Source of the DNA: Crocodylus rhombifer
Lineage: Eukaryota; Chordata; Crocodylia; Crocodylidae
Length of the DNA stretch: 64,000 bases
NCBI GenBank assembly: GCA_038503035.1
Contig: JAVSML010021635.1
Coordinates: 364,983 to 428,982, forward strand
Direction: 5' to 3'
Shown: positions 28,879-41,651 of the stretch, piece by piece
How the letters are laid out: the number at the start of each line of letters is the position of its first letter
Position numbering within the stretch: position 1 is the stretch's first letter
Program-made: the position numbers and the translations under genes
The notes under the pieces: generated by a model
What the model was told of the DNA's origin: nothing
What the model saw: the letters and a program-made list of their open reading frames with translations, nothing else
Database searches by the model: none

Positions 28879-30290
28879 TAGTGTTCTGCATTTTCAATTT
28901 TTACCGTTTTTCACCGATAATTCCCCATTTCACCGATGATTCCCTATTTTTTTTATTGAAGTTATTCAGTTTTTACTGATTTACAAACATTTTTCAGTTC
29001 ACTCAATTTTACCGGGTACAGTAAAATCCATTAACCAGCACAAGTGGGGAATGGCTGGAAGGTGCCGGTAAGCTAAACGTGCCAGTTACCTCAGGCGCAG
29101 GTTTTCTGATGGCCACAGGGGGGAGGATGGCACCAGCCGCATGCAGAGAGGTGGGCAGGGGCTGTGCAGGGGCCTGGGGGTGCAAAGCTCCCAGTTCTGA
29201 CCCTGGACAGGGAGGGAGAGGCCATGGAAACTGCTCCCAGGGTGGGCGGGTCCCAGCTGCACCCCAGCAGCTCTGGCTGCAGCCCTGCCCCATTCCCTGC
29301 AACAGGCACTACACAGCCACTCTGTATGGGTGTGCAGGGCTGAGGCCACTTCCTGGAGGCATGGGGCTCCTGGTTCTGACCCTGGGTAGGGTGTATGGCA
29401 CTGCTGCAGCAGTCCTGGGAGCAGCCAATGCCAGCTGCCTGCACCATGGCATGGCGCAGCCCAGGTGCTGGGGTGGGTAGGGACAAGCAGAGCCTTGGAG
29501 GGTTCAGGGCACAGTGTAGTCCAACTGGCATCCAGGCAGCTGGCATCAACCGCTCCCAGGGTCACTGAAGCAGGGGCCGGGGCAAGCTGCACTGCGCCCT
29601 GCTCCCACCCTGGGCTCCGCTTGTTCACATTCACCTCAGCCTCTACTGCAGCTGCCCTGGGAACGGCTGATGCCAGCTGCAGAGGGAACTGTAAATCAGT
29701 GGGTGTGGAGTATGGGTCTTGCTGCTATGGGCACCTCAGGAGGGCTGCGGGCTGGTGGGCTTCACTAGGCTCTTCCTGGGGGGCGTGTGCCCCTGGATCT
29801 GTGTGCCAGATAACAGCAGGCTGCTGCCTGCCCTGAGCACTAAGAGCCTGGTGCCATTACCAGCCCCAGACTGCAGCGGCAGCCTGCTTTCGTCCTGCGT
29901 GCTGATCCGGGGCACATGCCCCCCAGGAATAGCCTGGCGCAGTCCCCCAGCCTGCAGCTCTCCCAGGATGCACGTAGCAGCAAGAGCCACGCACACCTGC
30001 CCCACCCCACACTCACTGACAGCTCTCTCCACTTTGCTCCCTGCTGCAGCCCCAGGAGCTGCCGATGGGCTGTGCCTCACCCCTTCCCTCATCCCAGCCT
30101 TACTCCCTCCCACCCTCCCTCACTGCCATGGGAATGTATTATTATTTTCCCCAATTTAAACAGATTTTTTTCCTTTTCTTTCTTTTATTCCAATTTCAAC
30201 CCGGTTTTGTGTTTGGAAAATAAACCCTGAAAAATTCCTGGATTCTTTTTTTTTTTTTTTTTAAATAAAAACTGAAAACACGGAACACTA
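28879..30290. mobile_element. hAT-like element with GC-rich core (tagtgttctgcattttc family)
   Basis: The left end tagtgttctgcattttcaat and right end actgaaaacacggaacacta form terminal inverted repeats. Flanks tgtatgca (28871-28878) and cgtatgtg (30291-30298) match at 5 of 8, all differences being transitions. Subterminal tttcaccgataattcccc is repeated. The core, 29100-30130, is GC-rich and holds internal direct repeats (ttctgaccctgg near 29196 and 29374; atgccagctgc near 29430 and 29668). It encodes no transposase that I recognise. A Tigger-like end lies inside at 29019. Confidence 0.6.
29019..29100 (+). mobile_element. Tigger-like left terminus
   Basis: After TA at 29018-29019 comes cagtaaaatccattaaccag, then ggtgccggtaagc and gtgccagttacc. 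This is the form of TcMar-Tigger termini. No matching right end is visible before 30290. Confidence 0.45.
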
Positions 30291-30454
30291 CGTATGTGTG
30301 AGAAGTCACCAAAACCTTTGACCTGTATACCTAGGCAGGAGTATGGAGGAATGGAGGCTTCCTAGACCTTCCAGCCCTGCTTTAGACCATTGAGACAGTA
30401 TTCGAATGCCAGATGGAGTCTGGACATTCAGGGCCTCGATGGCTGTAGTTATAT

Positions 30455-30510
30455 GCATGTCCAGGAATCAAACCCTGGCCTCCTGGATTCTACCACTGAA
30501 CCGCAACAGT
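30455..30510 (-). pseudogene. tRNA-Gly-derived pseudogene or SINE head
   Basis: On the minus strand the sequence reads ggttcagtggtagaat, which is the D-arm and A-box region of tRNA-Gly. It continues after a deletion of about 18 bases with aggaggccagg and then gggtttgattcctgg, the T-arm and B-box (consensus ggttcgattcc), and ends gacatgca, close to the acceptor end. The anticodon arm is missing, so it cannot be a working tRNA. It could be a single retropseudogene or part of a tRNA-derived SINE. Confidence 0.65.
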
Positions 30511-32820
30511 GGGTTAAGATGAGAGTACAATGAGGGATTAGCAGCAGCAAACAAAAGCAGTTACAAAGGCAATGGAAGTAAGGTCACAAGTGTAGCCAGC
30601 TGTTGGCACATTTGACGTGAAGATATACCGTCTGTGTTACAATTATCAAATAATCAATATAAGTTATAAACAATAGTCCATCTGCAACATCAAAATGGTT
30701 AATATTTCTTTTCTGCATAGGAAACTGTTATAGTTACCATCATGTCACATGATCAAAGACAGCAAATCACCTGATCTGCATAATTATACTCGCTCTCTCC
30801 TTTTATGTATAAGGCAGTCTTACTATTAAGATTGTGGCAATTCTATTAACAGGCTTGAAGAACATTTTCTAGACCCCAAATATTTAATTTCTTTTTTAGC
30901 AAAGTATTTTTTGTTAGTGAAAGCCTCCTGCAGCTATTCTTACAGTTGCATTAAAATATTCTGAAGACTAGACTGCAACCAGAAAACTAACTGCAACAGT
31001 CCATGACAGTAGTATTTTTCTTTTAATATCAATCAAATTTCACTGTCCGTGGAACATCTGCAAAATGTGAGATGTTAAATGTAACTACTGAAACATCATA
31101 ATGTGGAAGCACAGTTTAGTATGCAAATATAGCACAGCATATAAAGCGTTGTCCAGCACATGAATTCAGCATATGTAACTGACTGCATTACAATTCAATG
31201 GGATATTTTTGCAAAAAAAATTAAAATTTTATTAAAACGCATACTTGACAATACCTCCATCACATCATATAAAAAGACAGCAAGAAGTACCTTAACTCAT
31301 TCCTGAAGTTTTTGTTAACTCATGCTATAGAGTGTAACATGCCATTTTTAACTGGTTTGTTTTACCCCATATTTATCTGTGTACAATTTATTTATTTGAA
31401 TTTATTTTCAAACTGTCTGAAATGAGTCTCTGGCACTTTCCAACAAGCCTCAGACATTTTCAACCTTTGGATTTCCTGACTTTTCAGGATGCATCACAAA
31501 CTTAACAGAAATCATTTTTACCTGGCTTTTTAAAATGAAAGACAATTAAAACTCAATTAGATATACTCCATTAGGTTGCCATTGGGTAAATGCATAAGTA
31601 GATGGTCTTAAAATTAGAAAAGGAGTTAAAAATCACAGACGCACCATATAGAAGGAATTACCATGAAAGTTTCTTTTTTAATCTTCACTACAGACCAGAC
31701 TTTGCCTCTGGACAGAAGCCATAAGCTTGTGGAAGTATGATCATTTGGTGAGATCTCTTACTATGACCTTTTTGGTACATGAGATATGGCAGCAAAGTCA
31801 TATGGACAGGGATTGAAAATTCCAGGTGGAAAAAAATCCCTTCATAAAACTAGAACCAGGAAATGGAACTGACAAGTTAATTTGTGTTGACTAAATGGAA
31901 TGAAATATGGGGAATTAAAATAATCAGTCTTAATAATGAAAAGAAATATTACTAATTTAAACATACTATTAACAGGTACAGGACATGACTTATCTGATAG
32001 CAAGCCTATAAAAAGGATTAAGTATTAAGGTAGTTACTGCCTTTGTCTTACCGCTCTCCAACATTACACAGACCTTTGAAAGAACAGTCAAGATTAGTAC
32101 AGGAAATAATTTTCTGACTTTTAAAACCTAGTTTGAAAGAGAATTTCCTTTTAAAATACTTTAAACTAGTACACACATATGCAAAAAGTAATACTTTATT
32201 CAAGTCATTTAGTGAAGAGATAAGGCAACAGTGATTATAATCAGTTTCTAAATTCAGCTGAATTGCAGAACCGTTTATATATATTCAAATTGTTGCAAAA
32301 TTTACTGGCAGCAGCCAGTACAAAGTAAAGTTGACAACTATTTATTGCCTAGAATTAAACTGTATGCAAAACTGCACAACAAAAGCCAATCGTCTGTTCA
32401 CAAGTAACCTGTAAATTAAGGGACATAAACACCCGAGCTGCAGTACATGAAGAATTTAGAAACCAAGTCCAAGTGAACAATCCACTAAAATCTCTTCAAT
32501 CTTAAGTGCCTAGGTAGGTGACCTATTACACATGCTCTTGTGAGGACCAGGTCCAAGAGATGTGCTTAAAGCACACCTAATATTGAGTTCAGGAGGGTAA
32601 TGATGACTGAAGATTCATTGGAAAAATACATAAAACTGTACTGGAAGCACAGGCAAGAGTCCAGGATACTCTCCCTCCAAGTGGAGTGCCCTCATTACTG
32701 GTCTTTAAAGTCAAGGATCCTCTTGCTTGGTTTTTCTATGGCCCAGGAATTTTGACTTTCTCTCTGCATAGTAGCCCAGATTCAACTGAAAGAGTGCAAG
32801 GTATCCTAGGTCTACTCTAG

Positions 32821-32910
32821 CCTCTGCCTGGTGGTTAGAGCACTCTCCTGAGAATTAGGAGATACTTGTTTAAACCCAGGTGTCCCATTTTCTGTAAAAG
32901 TGTTTTAATC
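32821..32910 (+). repeat. tRNA-like SINE head
   Basis: The sequence tggttagagcactctcctga resembles a polymerase III A-box region, and gtttaaacccaggtg lies where a B-box would be, followed by a tail with ttctgtaaaagtg. Similar heads are common at the 5' end of old reptilian SINEs. Too diverged to assign. Confidence 0.5.
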
Positions 32911-34485
32911 ATTTGCTATATAGAAAAGATGAGTACCAGTCAGGAAGGGTTTACCATGCCTAGATGGAGCTTTTCAGCCTGTAAATGCCAGCCTCACTGA
33001 AGTACCTATTTAGAGGCCTGAAATAGGTGCCTACACCAGAGAACTGCAGTAAGGACATAACCTTAGGCTTTCCATGGCAAAAGTCCTGCACCAAAAAATC
33101 TGTGGTCACAGGACTGAGACCTACTGAAATGAAGAGCTTCACATGTATGTCCATGAAATTCTGAAAACAAAACAAGTCTGATATAATCACAGGTTGACAA
33201 TGATTTGAATTAGAGTAATTTCTATGCACTGAACTAACTGTTGATATGGCTGTGCTAATTCAAGGCATGGAGCTTGTTCTAGCATTTCAGTATCCTTTCC
33301 TACTCCTTCTGTATAGTCTCACCTTGTCTTCCAAACATGTCAACTTCTTCAGCAACATCTTTGCTTAAGAAAACCAAATATTCATTTTTAAATAGACATT
33401 TGATAAGACATAAAACACAGTGACCTCAGTTGGATGAACTGTGGTTCAAACCCCCTTGTTCTGTCCTGCAACATAAAGCATACTAAAAAAGGACCATTTA
33501 GTTTGTCAGATAAGAGAGATACAAAAAAACTCTTATTACCAAACTGTCCCCAGAAAATTGTCCTTCCCCAATTTTCAAAAAGGGAAATTTTTTTTTTTTT
33601 TTTTAGGGAAAAAAGTTTCCTTTAAAAAATAAAAAACTATCCCTTTTTTCATCCCCTCACACACACAGGGCAGTGTCTTAAGCGCTGATGGGTAATGCTT
33701 ATACTTCTAAAATAACTACTTATATTTGGTAAACATGTCCTATTGCCCATAGCTATTCAGATCAAACTTAGGACATCAATTAACAAATCTATAATAATGA
33801 TACCTCTTTCTGTGTACCACTTCCCAAAAGTAAGAAAAAAAATTAGATAACAAATGCTACACAAGCTATTCAATAGCAACCTGTACAAGTCTACAATATA
33901 TAGAGACACTTGCTGTGTTATGTTGCCCTCTTCAGGTCATTAGCAGTCACATTTTATAGTCCTCTTCAAAGATCCATGATTAACTAACACTTCAGGTATG
34001 ATTCTTCCCCTCCCCCAACACACTTCTAGCATTTATTAAACCATCCTGTTAACACAGCAGAAGCACTTGTTCTTTTCTTGAAAAGCTAGACAGTCATCAC
34101 AACAATATTTATAGACATACAAAGTCTCAAAAACTTACTTTCAACTAAACTGTATTAATACTAGTGCCGTATTCACTTGAGGTAGTTGTGGTCTGACATC
34201 AAGTATAGTTAGGTCCTTCTGGATTTAATATCAAAGCCTGGATAGGCACAAAGGCATTTTGTTGGTTAAAATGATGTACCTCCTTTATACCAATTTATTA
34301 AATCAATCAACACAAACTCAAAATGAACTCAAGAAAACATCTCACCAATTGTTCCATAATGTTTAATCATTTGTTTTATACAAAGGCTCTTTTTCTTCCT
34401 ACAAATTTTACAAATAACCAACTACAGTAAATCTGCTGTCAGCCATGTAGGACCAAGAAGATAGCTAAAGATTCAAAGAATACAG

Positions 34486-34650
34486 CAGAGGTGGCCAACC
34501 TCTGGAGGGGGCAAGCAGCACAGTGAGAGACTGGACAAGGAGCAGAAAGCAGAGCAGCGGATCAGTCATGGAATAAGAGTGCCACTCAGGGTGGCTGTGG
34601 GGCTTAATCTGTGGCACATCGTCCAAAAGGATGCCCTTCCCCAGTCCGGA
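34486..34650 (+). mobile_element. hAT-like left terminus (cagaggtggccaacc type)
   Basis: It begins cagaggtggccaacctctgg and continues with gcagaaagcagagcagcgga. The reverse strand of 45440-45701 shows a similar order (cagaggtgaccaacctg, then gagagaaagcagagcatcag). The right end is not clear and the given end is nominal. Confidence 0.45.
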
Positions 34651-35460
34651 TTGTTTGCCTTCATTCAACAGATACTGTATGCCAAAAAAGTAATACTGCT
34701 AAAAGAATCCAGATCTAGTATCTCTCTGCTTTATTGCTCAGATTCTATCACACTTTTTTATTTTCCATTTGCTGTGGTAGATAATAGCATTCTGTCCCAG
34801 TTAATATTTTTTAACAAAAAGCTGCTAAACGAAAGCTTAAAATGATCTGTGGTTAGTTTAGTTCTGAGTTACCAAGTTTTAAGATTTTATTTTTGCTGTC
34901 CTGTCCCCACTCCACTCCCCACACACAGCTGAATTTGGGTAGCACACAAGGTATGATTCATATTATTCTTTAAATGTGTATTCAAATGCACACTGTAGAT
35001 GAAACAACTTTTAAATTTAGAAAGTAACAGTTCTTTACTGAAAAGCATATCCAAACATTTTATGTTTCTATAACAACGTTCTCCAAAGGTACAGCGTTGT
35101 ACATAGTTGAGACTGATTTGCATTTTAGTTGATGGACAACTGCTCTACTTTGGAATGATCTAGTTAGAGTAAAAACTTACATAGGCAAGCAGGCACCTAT
35201 AAGGTTCCTTTTCTGGTTCCCTTCAGAAAAAGGCAAGAGTGGAAGGGATCAGAAAAGGAACTGATTCAATGGCTCCTGAAGAGATGCCCCAGAGGCTACC
35301 CATACAGGACCTGTGGCTCTGCGCCAAAACCTGCATTCTGATTTCAAAAGAACTAACAGGTCAGTGGCTAATGCAATACAGACTCAGGCTGTAATAACTC
35401 AAGGGGACATGCAAGTACAGAATAAGAATACAAAGGTAATTTATATTCAACTTACTTTAC

Positions 35461-35537
35461 TTGGTCTAATAAAAGGTATCAGATTTACCCAAAGAACTTT
35501 GTCTACCTCCGCCCTTAGACCAACACGGCTACAACCA
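35461..35537 (+). repeat. Interspersed repeat fragment (ccaacacggctacaacc type)
   Basis: The order ggtctaataaaaggtatcag, ttgtctacctcc, ttagaccaacacggctac is that of the 3' end of an unclassified repeat. The other half of that repeat appears on the minus strand at 44908-44996. Confidence 0.5.
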
Positions 35538-36129
35538 ACACCACTTCCACACTTCAACAACAGAGCTTAAATACATATAGATTTTTAAAATATGTTAATA
35601 ATTTTGTATAATTAATTCAAGCATGTCAGGTCATTAAAAATATACAATGGCCTAAAGTAAACATTTATAGCATGAGAACAATATGGGTACACATTTCTTG
35701 TAAGTGATAAAAATGTTACTGTTCGTAAATATTTCTGGAAATCTCTCTAAATATTTTAATAGCCTTGAATGATTTGTATAATAAATCCCTCTTCAATATA
35801 CATCTAAAAATAAAAGAGGAGGTGTGCACATCTTTATGGGGGAGCAGAAATGTCAGAGAAAACATTTTGAATTGTTAATGAAAATATTTTACTTCCTTCT
35901 TCAAAGCATTATCTCCGTTTCTTCACTCAACTACTGTTTGGTCCACTATTCTTAATACAGCTACTTTCAGACAGCCTTAAAGGCCTTAAATAAACAGATA
36001 CTAGAGTATTTCCCAAGCAAATCTAACAAAAGGCACATTTGTATTTATATAGGCCCCACTGACACATGAACAGGTAGATAGTACTGAATTAATGAATCTT
36101 CATGCTCTTTGCTTCATTAGTATGCAAGC

Positions 36130-36240
36130 CTATGACAGTCCTACCTTGGGTAAATTCAAAAAGAGGTTGGATGAACACCTGTCTGAGGTCGTGTGATCCC
36201 AGCATGTACTCCTACCAGTGGCGGGGGGGTCAGACTAGAT
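36130..36240 (+). mobile_element. CR1 LINE 3' end, first part (split by a hAT)
   Basis: The frame LGKFKKRLDEHLSEVV followed by a stop is the extreme C-terminus of CR1 ORF2. The 3' UTR then runs to gactagat at 36233-36240, where a hAT is inserted. The CR1 resumes at 37150. Confidence 0.85.
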
Positions 36241-37149
36241 CAGGGGTGTCCAACCTTTTTGAATGTGGGGCTGGATCACGAACTTTTTATCACCCAGTGG
36301 GCTGGCGAGCCATATTCAAAGACCTCACAGGAAGTGTTATCACATCAGGAAGTGATATCACATGACCTTTGACACCAGTGAAGTTGCAGGAAGTAACAAT
36401 GAAATTGGTCTGGAAATGTGGTTTAAAATCCAAAATAAAAACAATATGAAAGCAAGAATGAAATAATACCAAACACTTGACTATAATGTGAGCTCTGCTC
36501 ACTGTCACGCACTTCAGTGTGCATACTTGTATGTATGTGCACATGTGTGTACATGTGCCCTCCCTTGTATGTCTCCATCCTGGATGTCCCGGTCTGAGGG
36601 ACAAATGCAGCCTCTGGGCCGGGCTCCTCCTGCCTCCTGCCCAGCCCAGCTCCGGCAACCGCACACCCCACAGCCTCGGCTCAGCCCAGCCCTGAGGCGC
36701 CCCCAGATCCGTGCGGGAACTTACCCCATGCCTCCAGCCCCGAGGTGCCCCCAGCTTCACGCAGGAACTTACCTTGTGCCTCCATCCACCACGCATGCAG
36801 GCAGGGTGCAGGTCATGCTGCAGCTCCCCCGGCCACACACTAGGGGTGAGGGACAGAGCCAGACAACAAGCTGCAACGCGCTGTGCCCAGCTCGTCTAAT
36901 CAGGCATGCCTGGGGCAGCCCCAAGCCGCGCAGCCCCCGGGGCAGTGGCGGCAGGACCCAGCTCACTGATGAGCCCGCGGGGTAAACAGCTCCCCTCCCC
37001 TTGCTGCCGGCCCTGCCCACGGGCCAGCCCTGCCCACCTCGCCGCTGCCCCACCACTGCGGCTCCGCACTCCACGGTGGCGCTTCAGGCCAGATAAAATG
37101 GCTTGGCAGGCCACATGGCAGCCCGCAGGCCATATGCTGGATGAGCCTG
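36241..37149. mobile_element. hAT-like non-autonomous element nested in CR1, perfect 8-bp duplication
   Basis: The left end caggggtgtccaaccttttt and right end ctggatgagcctg bound a 909-bp element. Flanks gactagat (36233-36240) and gactagat (37150-37157) are identical, which is the mark of hAT insertion. Joining the flanks restores a normal CR1 3' UTR. The core (about 36590-37080) is GC-rich and has an imperfect tandem pair of about 48 bp near 36703-36795 (gtgcgggaacttaccccatg / cacgcaggaacttaccttgt). It encodes no transposase. Confidence 0.9.
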
Positions 37150-37205
37150 GACTAGATGATCTGTTCGGGTCCTTTCTGACCCCAAACTACTATGAAACTA
37201 TGAAT
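37150..37205 (+). mobile_element. CR1 LINE 3' end, second part
   Basis: This continues the CR1 begun at 36130: gactagatgatctgttcggg, then cctttctgaccccaa, and a final tatgaaactatgaa. Confidence 0.85.
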
Positions 37206-39299
37206 GAACAAACTTAGGGAAATGCTGAAAGGTTTTGAAAGTGCCCACCTAACATTGCCTAGTTTACCCAAACCAATTACTGCATACACTACCATCCACA
37301 ATACGTGCTAAATGAGATACCTACCAGGCAAAGCAGCATAATATATATACAGTCTACTTAATTCTTCCCTGTAGAAACTTAGCCTGGCCAAAACAATAAG
37401 GCACTGAATGCATTAAGCTTTTGGGCATAGCCAGGGCACAGTTTAACCTTGTACTAGATGTTTTAAGTAACAAAATTTGTCATTCCACCTTTAATATATT
37501 TGCTTGCATCTTGAATATAAATTAAAACTATTTAGGCTGTCACTATGAGATTTAGCAACACTGATATCAAGTCAGACATTGATAGTAAGTCAGATGCTGG
37601 TATCAAGCAAGCCTACTTTGTTTGATCAGTATCATCTCCACTTAATCTGTCCATTTCTACGGTTTCAAAAGTGTTTCTTAGCACCCCACAGTAAATAAAT
37701 TAGTCACTGACTAAAGAAAATGTTCGGAGAGAAGTTCATCTATATGTTCTGATGCAACTATAGGGAGCTTGCCATCTGGTAAAATTTCTGATCAACACTG
37801 TCAAAGTAACTGTGACTTCCGTTCTCAATCTTTAAGGTTTCACTTTGACAGTAAGTTGGTCTTAATTAAACCTAGCATTAAAAATTATTCTAAAATTCCA
37901 AACCAGTTACAAGCTTCTGCAGAAATACACATTCTGATAAGTCATTACAACCTGGCATAAAGTACCACATTTATTCACATACCACATGCCCCAGGAATTC
38001 TGGGAAGGCAGAATGAAAGGGAGAGAAAAGATTTTTCCTTGACAATAGGTCACTTAATATAGCAAGTTATAATATAAATAAAACCACTTTGTTCCACTCA
38101 TGATCACATGTCTTTGCATAGGTTATGAGATAGACTCAGCAAGCGTAGAGATATAGTGTGGGCACATGACTGGAAATAATGGTAGGCCTACATGAAGTAA
38201 CGAAGTCATTCACTCATCAATACTTTTTACCAAAATGTTCAGTAATTAGTTTTCTTGTTTCGAACACACCCTCAATTTTCAATTGCTAATTTTCTGAGGT
38301 AAAGGTACACATCGTATATGAACAAAAACAATAATGCTTAAATATTCAGTATTATAAAGCACAGAGAACTTCAAAGCTATCAGTACTTTGTGACGCACGT
38401 TAGGATTTAATTTGCGAAGACAAACAAACAGCATAGAAATACTGACTAACCCATACAAAGCAGGATCTTTTAAATTAATTTTGAATGAGTTTACCTTCAA
38501 ATCAAGTTAACAACATAAAAATTGAGAGGCTACAGAGGAAAACAAAAAATTACAAAAAGCTGGCTTTTCTCCAAAAGGAGAAGACAAATGAAAGGCACTG
38601 GGCAAAAACAAAGATAGGCTGACATATACATTTTTAGTTATATATGCAGATTATAGGTTCGGATTTGGGAAATAGTAATATGAGGAATTAAGGATTCCTA
38701 TCAGGAGCTTGAAAAAATTATTTTTGATATTTTATTGTACTGTATATTATTTATTTTATTTTACTTATTACTATAAACTTACAATTTAGCTGTCAAGTAA
38801 GCATGCACACATTAGTCCTGTGAACTGAAGTTGACTTGATTCTAATTGCCATGGGGGAAAAAGCTTTCACACATCCTTTAAGCTGTTTATTCTATTAAGC
38901 AAGATGTCAATATCTGGTGAAAATGCAAGCAGTACGATACTTCTGATGTTTGGCCTTGGGGTTTTGATTCTAATATGTGCCTGATTCTATAATATTATAT
39001 TCTAATAATAGGGCGGACACTGAATCAAAAGTTATTAGCCAGGCTTTTCTCCTATATATCAGCTTCCAAAATTCTCCTGACTTGCTCAGTTCTAAGAGGG
39101 TAATTCCACAGGTCTGTACAAAGTTACAAGATGTTTTAACGTTTCTAAAGTTTTTTACTTCCTCTTTTAAATTCAAACCTTTTTTTCCAACACAGCATAT
39201 AAAATACAAATATTAAGAGTTTGTTCCAAAACCTATTTAAGAAATATTTATTTTATTACATTAAAATGTCTCTATCTAAAGTAAAGAATGCTATTAGAA
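37206..39299. other. Intronic A+T-rich sequence
   Basis: Nothing recognisable beyond low-complexity A+T stretches. Confidence 0.5.
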
Positions 39300-39624
39300 T
39301 AGGGGCAGCCAGGAGGGAGGGAGGAGGGTGCATGGCTGGACATGGAGCAGTGGCAGCGTGGGATAGTGGGCGGTGGTGGTCACAGCCATATATGAGCTCC
39401 CCACCTACTCCCTGCATCCAGCCAGCTGGGTGGCAGCTGTACAGCCTGCAGAGGGGCACTGCTGCCCTCACCCCTGCCCAGCCCTGTTCCTGGAGGTGGC
39501 TGCGGTGCAGGGCGGTGGGTGGTGGAGGGTGGCTGCGCTCCATCCTCACCTGCCTACCCGCACGTATCCCGTGGGACCTTCCCAAGTACCCTGGGGTACG
39601 TGTACCTGTGGTTGACAACCCCTG
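39300..39624. mobile_element. hAT-like non-autonomous element
   Basis: The left end taggggcagccagg and right end gtggttgacaacccctg are imperfect inverted repeats. Flanks tattagaa (39292-39299) and tatcaaaa (39625-39632) match at 6 of 8, both differences transitions. The GC-rich interior contrasts with the A+T-rich flanks. It lies about 775 bp downstream, in transcript direction, of the ATG5 exon at 40399. Confidence 0.7.
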
Positions 39625-40059
39625 TATCAAAATAAAAGATAAGGGCAATAAGTCTAAACTGAAATTTGTAATAAAAAATAAGTTTTTCACGGTTACTATC
39701 TTATCTGCTTTCTCTTGGACCCTATGATGGCAGAGAAAAATATGTAGTTATGCAGAAAGTGAGAAAATGTTCTTCCTATTTATATCTTCCTATTGCTCCT
39801 TCAACTGATGAGAAGTTGTGCCTACTCTTCACGTGCAGCAACTACAGTAAATTTTCTCTAAGCAAAGGTAAGTTCTTATTTGGCTGTTAATCATTTGGCA
39901 TACTTTGGGGTACACTATTCACCTATTTCTGGCACAATGAGGAGTAATCACTGGTTTGGGATCAATAGTTGAAACAATCATTTTTATGGCTTTACTTTCT
40001 TTCCTAAATGGAAACAGAAAAGAACAGAAGGACGAATAGAATAGTTGGAGATGTTTCTC

Positions 40060-40240
40060 TGGGATCTGTAAACCAGTAAGGGTGGGTGCCAAGGAAGCTA
40101 CTAAATAGGGAACAGACCACTCTGGAGATATCTAGTCCCATGTTCACCCTCTATAGCATCCACTCCTGCCACTGTCAGAGAGAATACTGGGCTAGATGAA
40201 CCACTGGGCTGACCCAGCATGGCAGTTCTTATGTTTCTCC
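40060..40240 (+). mobile_element. CR1 LINE 3' end, older subfamily
   Basis: The 3' UTR motifs gaatactgggctagatgaac, cactgggctgacccagcatg and gcagttcttatg are typical of a CR1 3' end common in turtles and other reptiles. It ends about 160 bp from the ATG5 exon. Confidence 0.8.
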
Positions 40241-40341
40241 ATTAGCTTATCACAACTAAAACCCAGAAAATGTGTCTATACAGTTCACCTACATTTTACC
40301 TTGCTGTTACAGACATGGGAACTTAATTTTATATGGGTTTA

Positions 40342-40509
<168 letters not shown>

Positions 40510-41651
40510 TTATATTATTTTAGCATTAATGAAGTCTGTTTCTTTAAGGAAAGAATGTACAAAATATGTCTGGTAAAAATATACAGAAACACTAGGCATC
40601 TATAATCCCTCTGCCCCGGGAATTTTGCCTGTGTGTGAATATTTTCTTCTTCAATTTCCACTCCCCACCCAAGCTGTAATTGGATGAACTGTTTTCCCTG
40701 TTTGCAAAAATAAACACAAGGCAAGAAACTGACATTGTGCCACTACAATCGAGATGTGATGACCTGTCAGATAATAAAGGGAAATAGACTGAATTTCACT
40801 GTATTTATTTCATTCAAAGAAGTACTGCATAATACTAGTGACAATGGAAAACAGTTATTGCCACTGATCTCCACTCCCCACTTCATGTCCAATGACTGTT
40901 CTTATCCAGAGATGGAGAAAAAAGGTACAACATATAGGGGAACTCATCTGGCCTCATGGATTGGATAAGCAACACCAGGCCGATCCACAGACTTGATCAG
41001 GCCACCCGGCTCCCCCCACCATGCGCCAGATCCAGCACACACAGCATACCCATCCCCACCCAGAAAACATTCGTATCATTTTACTGGAGCACTCTGAAAA
41101 CAATAGTAAACCTTTTCCATGTTTCATAAGCAAGCTGATTTTTGTATATTGTCTACCAATTCAAATAAAAAACGTCCTGATCTTATTTTTGGCAGCATCA
41201 GAACCAGTGAAATAGTTTAAAGACAGCACACAATTCCCCCCATCTCCCCTGCCCCATTCAAGTACTCACAGGATAAAAATACATAAAACACCATGATTTA
41301 AATAAAAAATTAGGTATTACAGTGGCAAATGATTTATTAAAAAAAATACACTCAAGGCCTAAATCTATTTAAAAAAAACCCCAGCATGTTATAAATAAAC
41401 CTTGCCAATTATCAGAGGAAGACATAACATAACCATTGTGGTTCAATCCAGCATATAAAGGTGTTTATTTATTCTAAATGCTCTATTAATGATTGAGATG
41501 ATTGCTGAAAACTCAAAGAGGAATTAATTATCCAGATCTGTGGTTACTGGAGTATATGCTACGCCTGCAGGTCAGTGACTGACGGAAGAGGCAATGCAAG
41601 ATTGCACATATACAAATACATGGGTTTCTGTAGAAAGGCTATGGCCTAAAC

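Larger units (their letters stand above)
30520..36125. other. Intronic A+T-rich sequence
   Basis: No exon supported. It includes a tRNA-like SINE head near 32821-32910, a hAT-like left end at 34486 and an unclassified repeat piece at 35461-35537. The rest is unrecognised. A poly-T/A stretch lies near 33588-33630. Confidence 0.5.

Noticed and set aside
29079..30159. Several frames of 120-180 codons
   Set aside because: They fall in the GC-rich core of the element at 28879-30290, in opposing phases, with low-complexity composition.
32821..32885. Functional tRNA gene
   Set aside because: Only box-like motifs are present; a cloverleaf with anticodon arm and acceptor pairing cannot be drawn.
36488..36985. 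165-codon frame
   Set aside because: It lies inside the core of the hAT-like element defined by a perfect target duplication and resembles no transposase.
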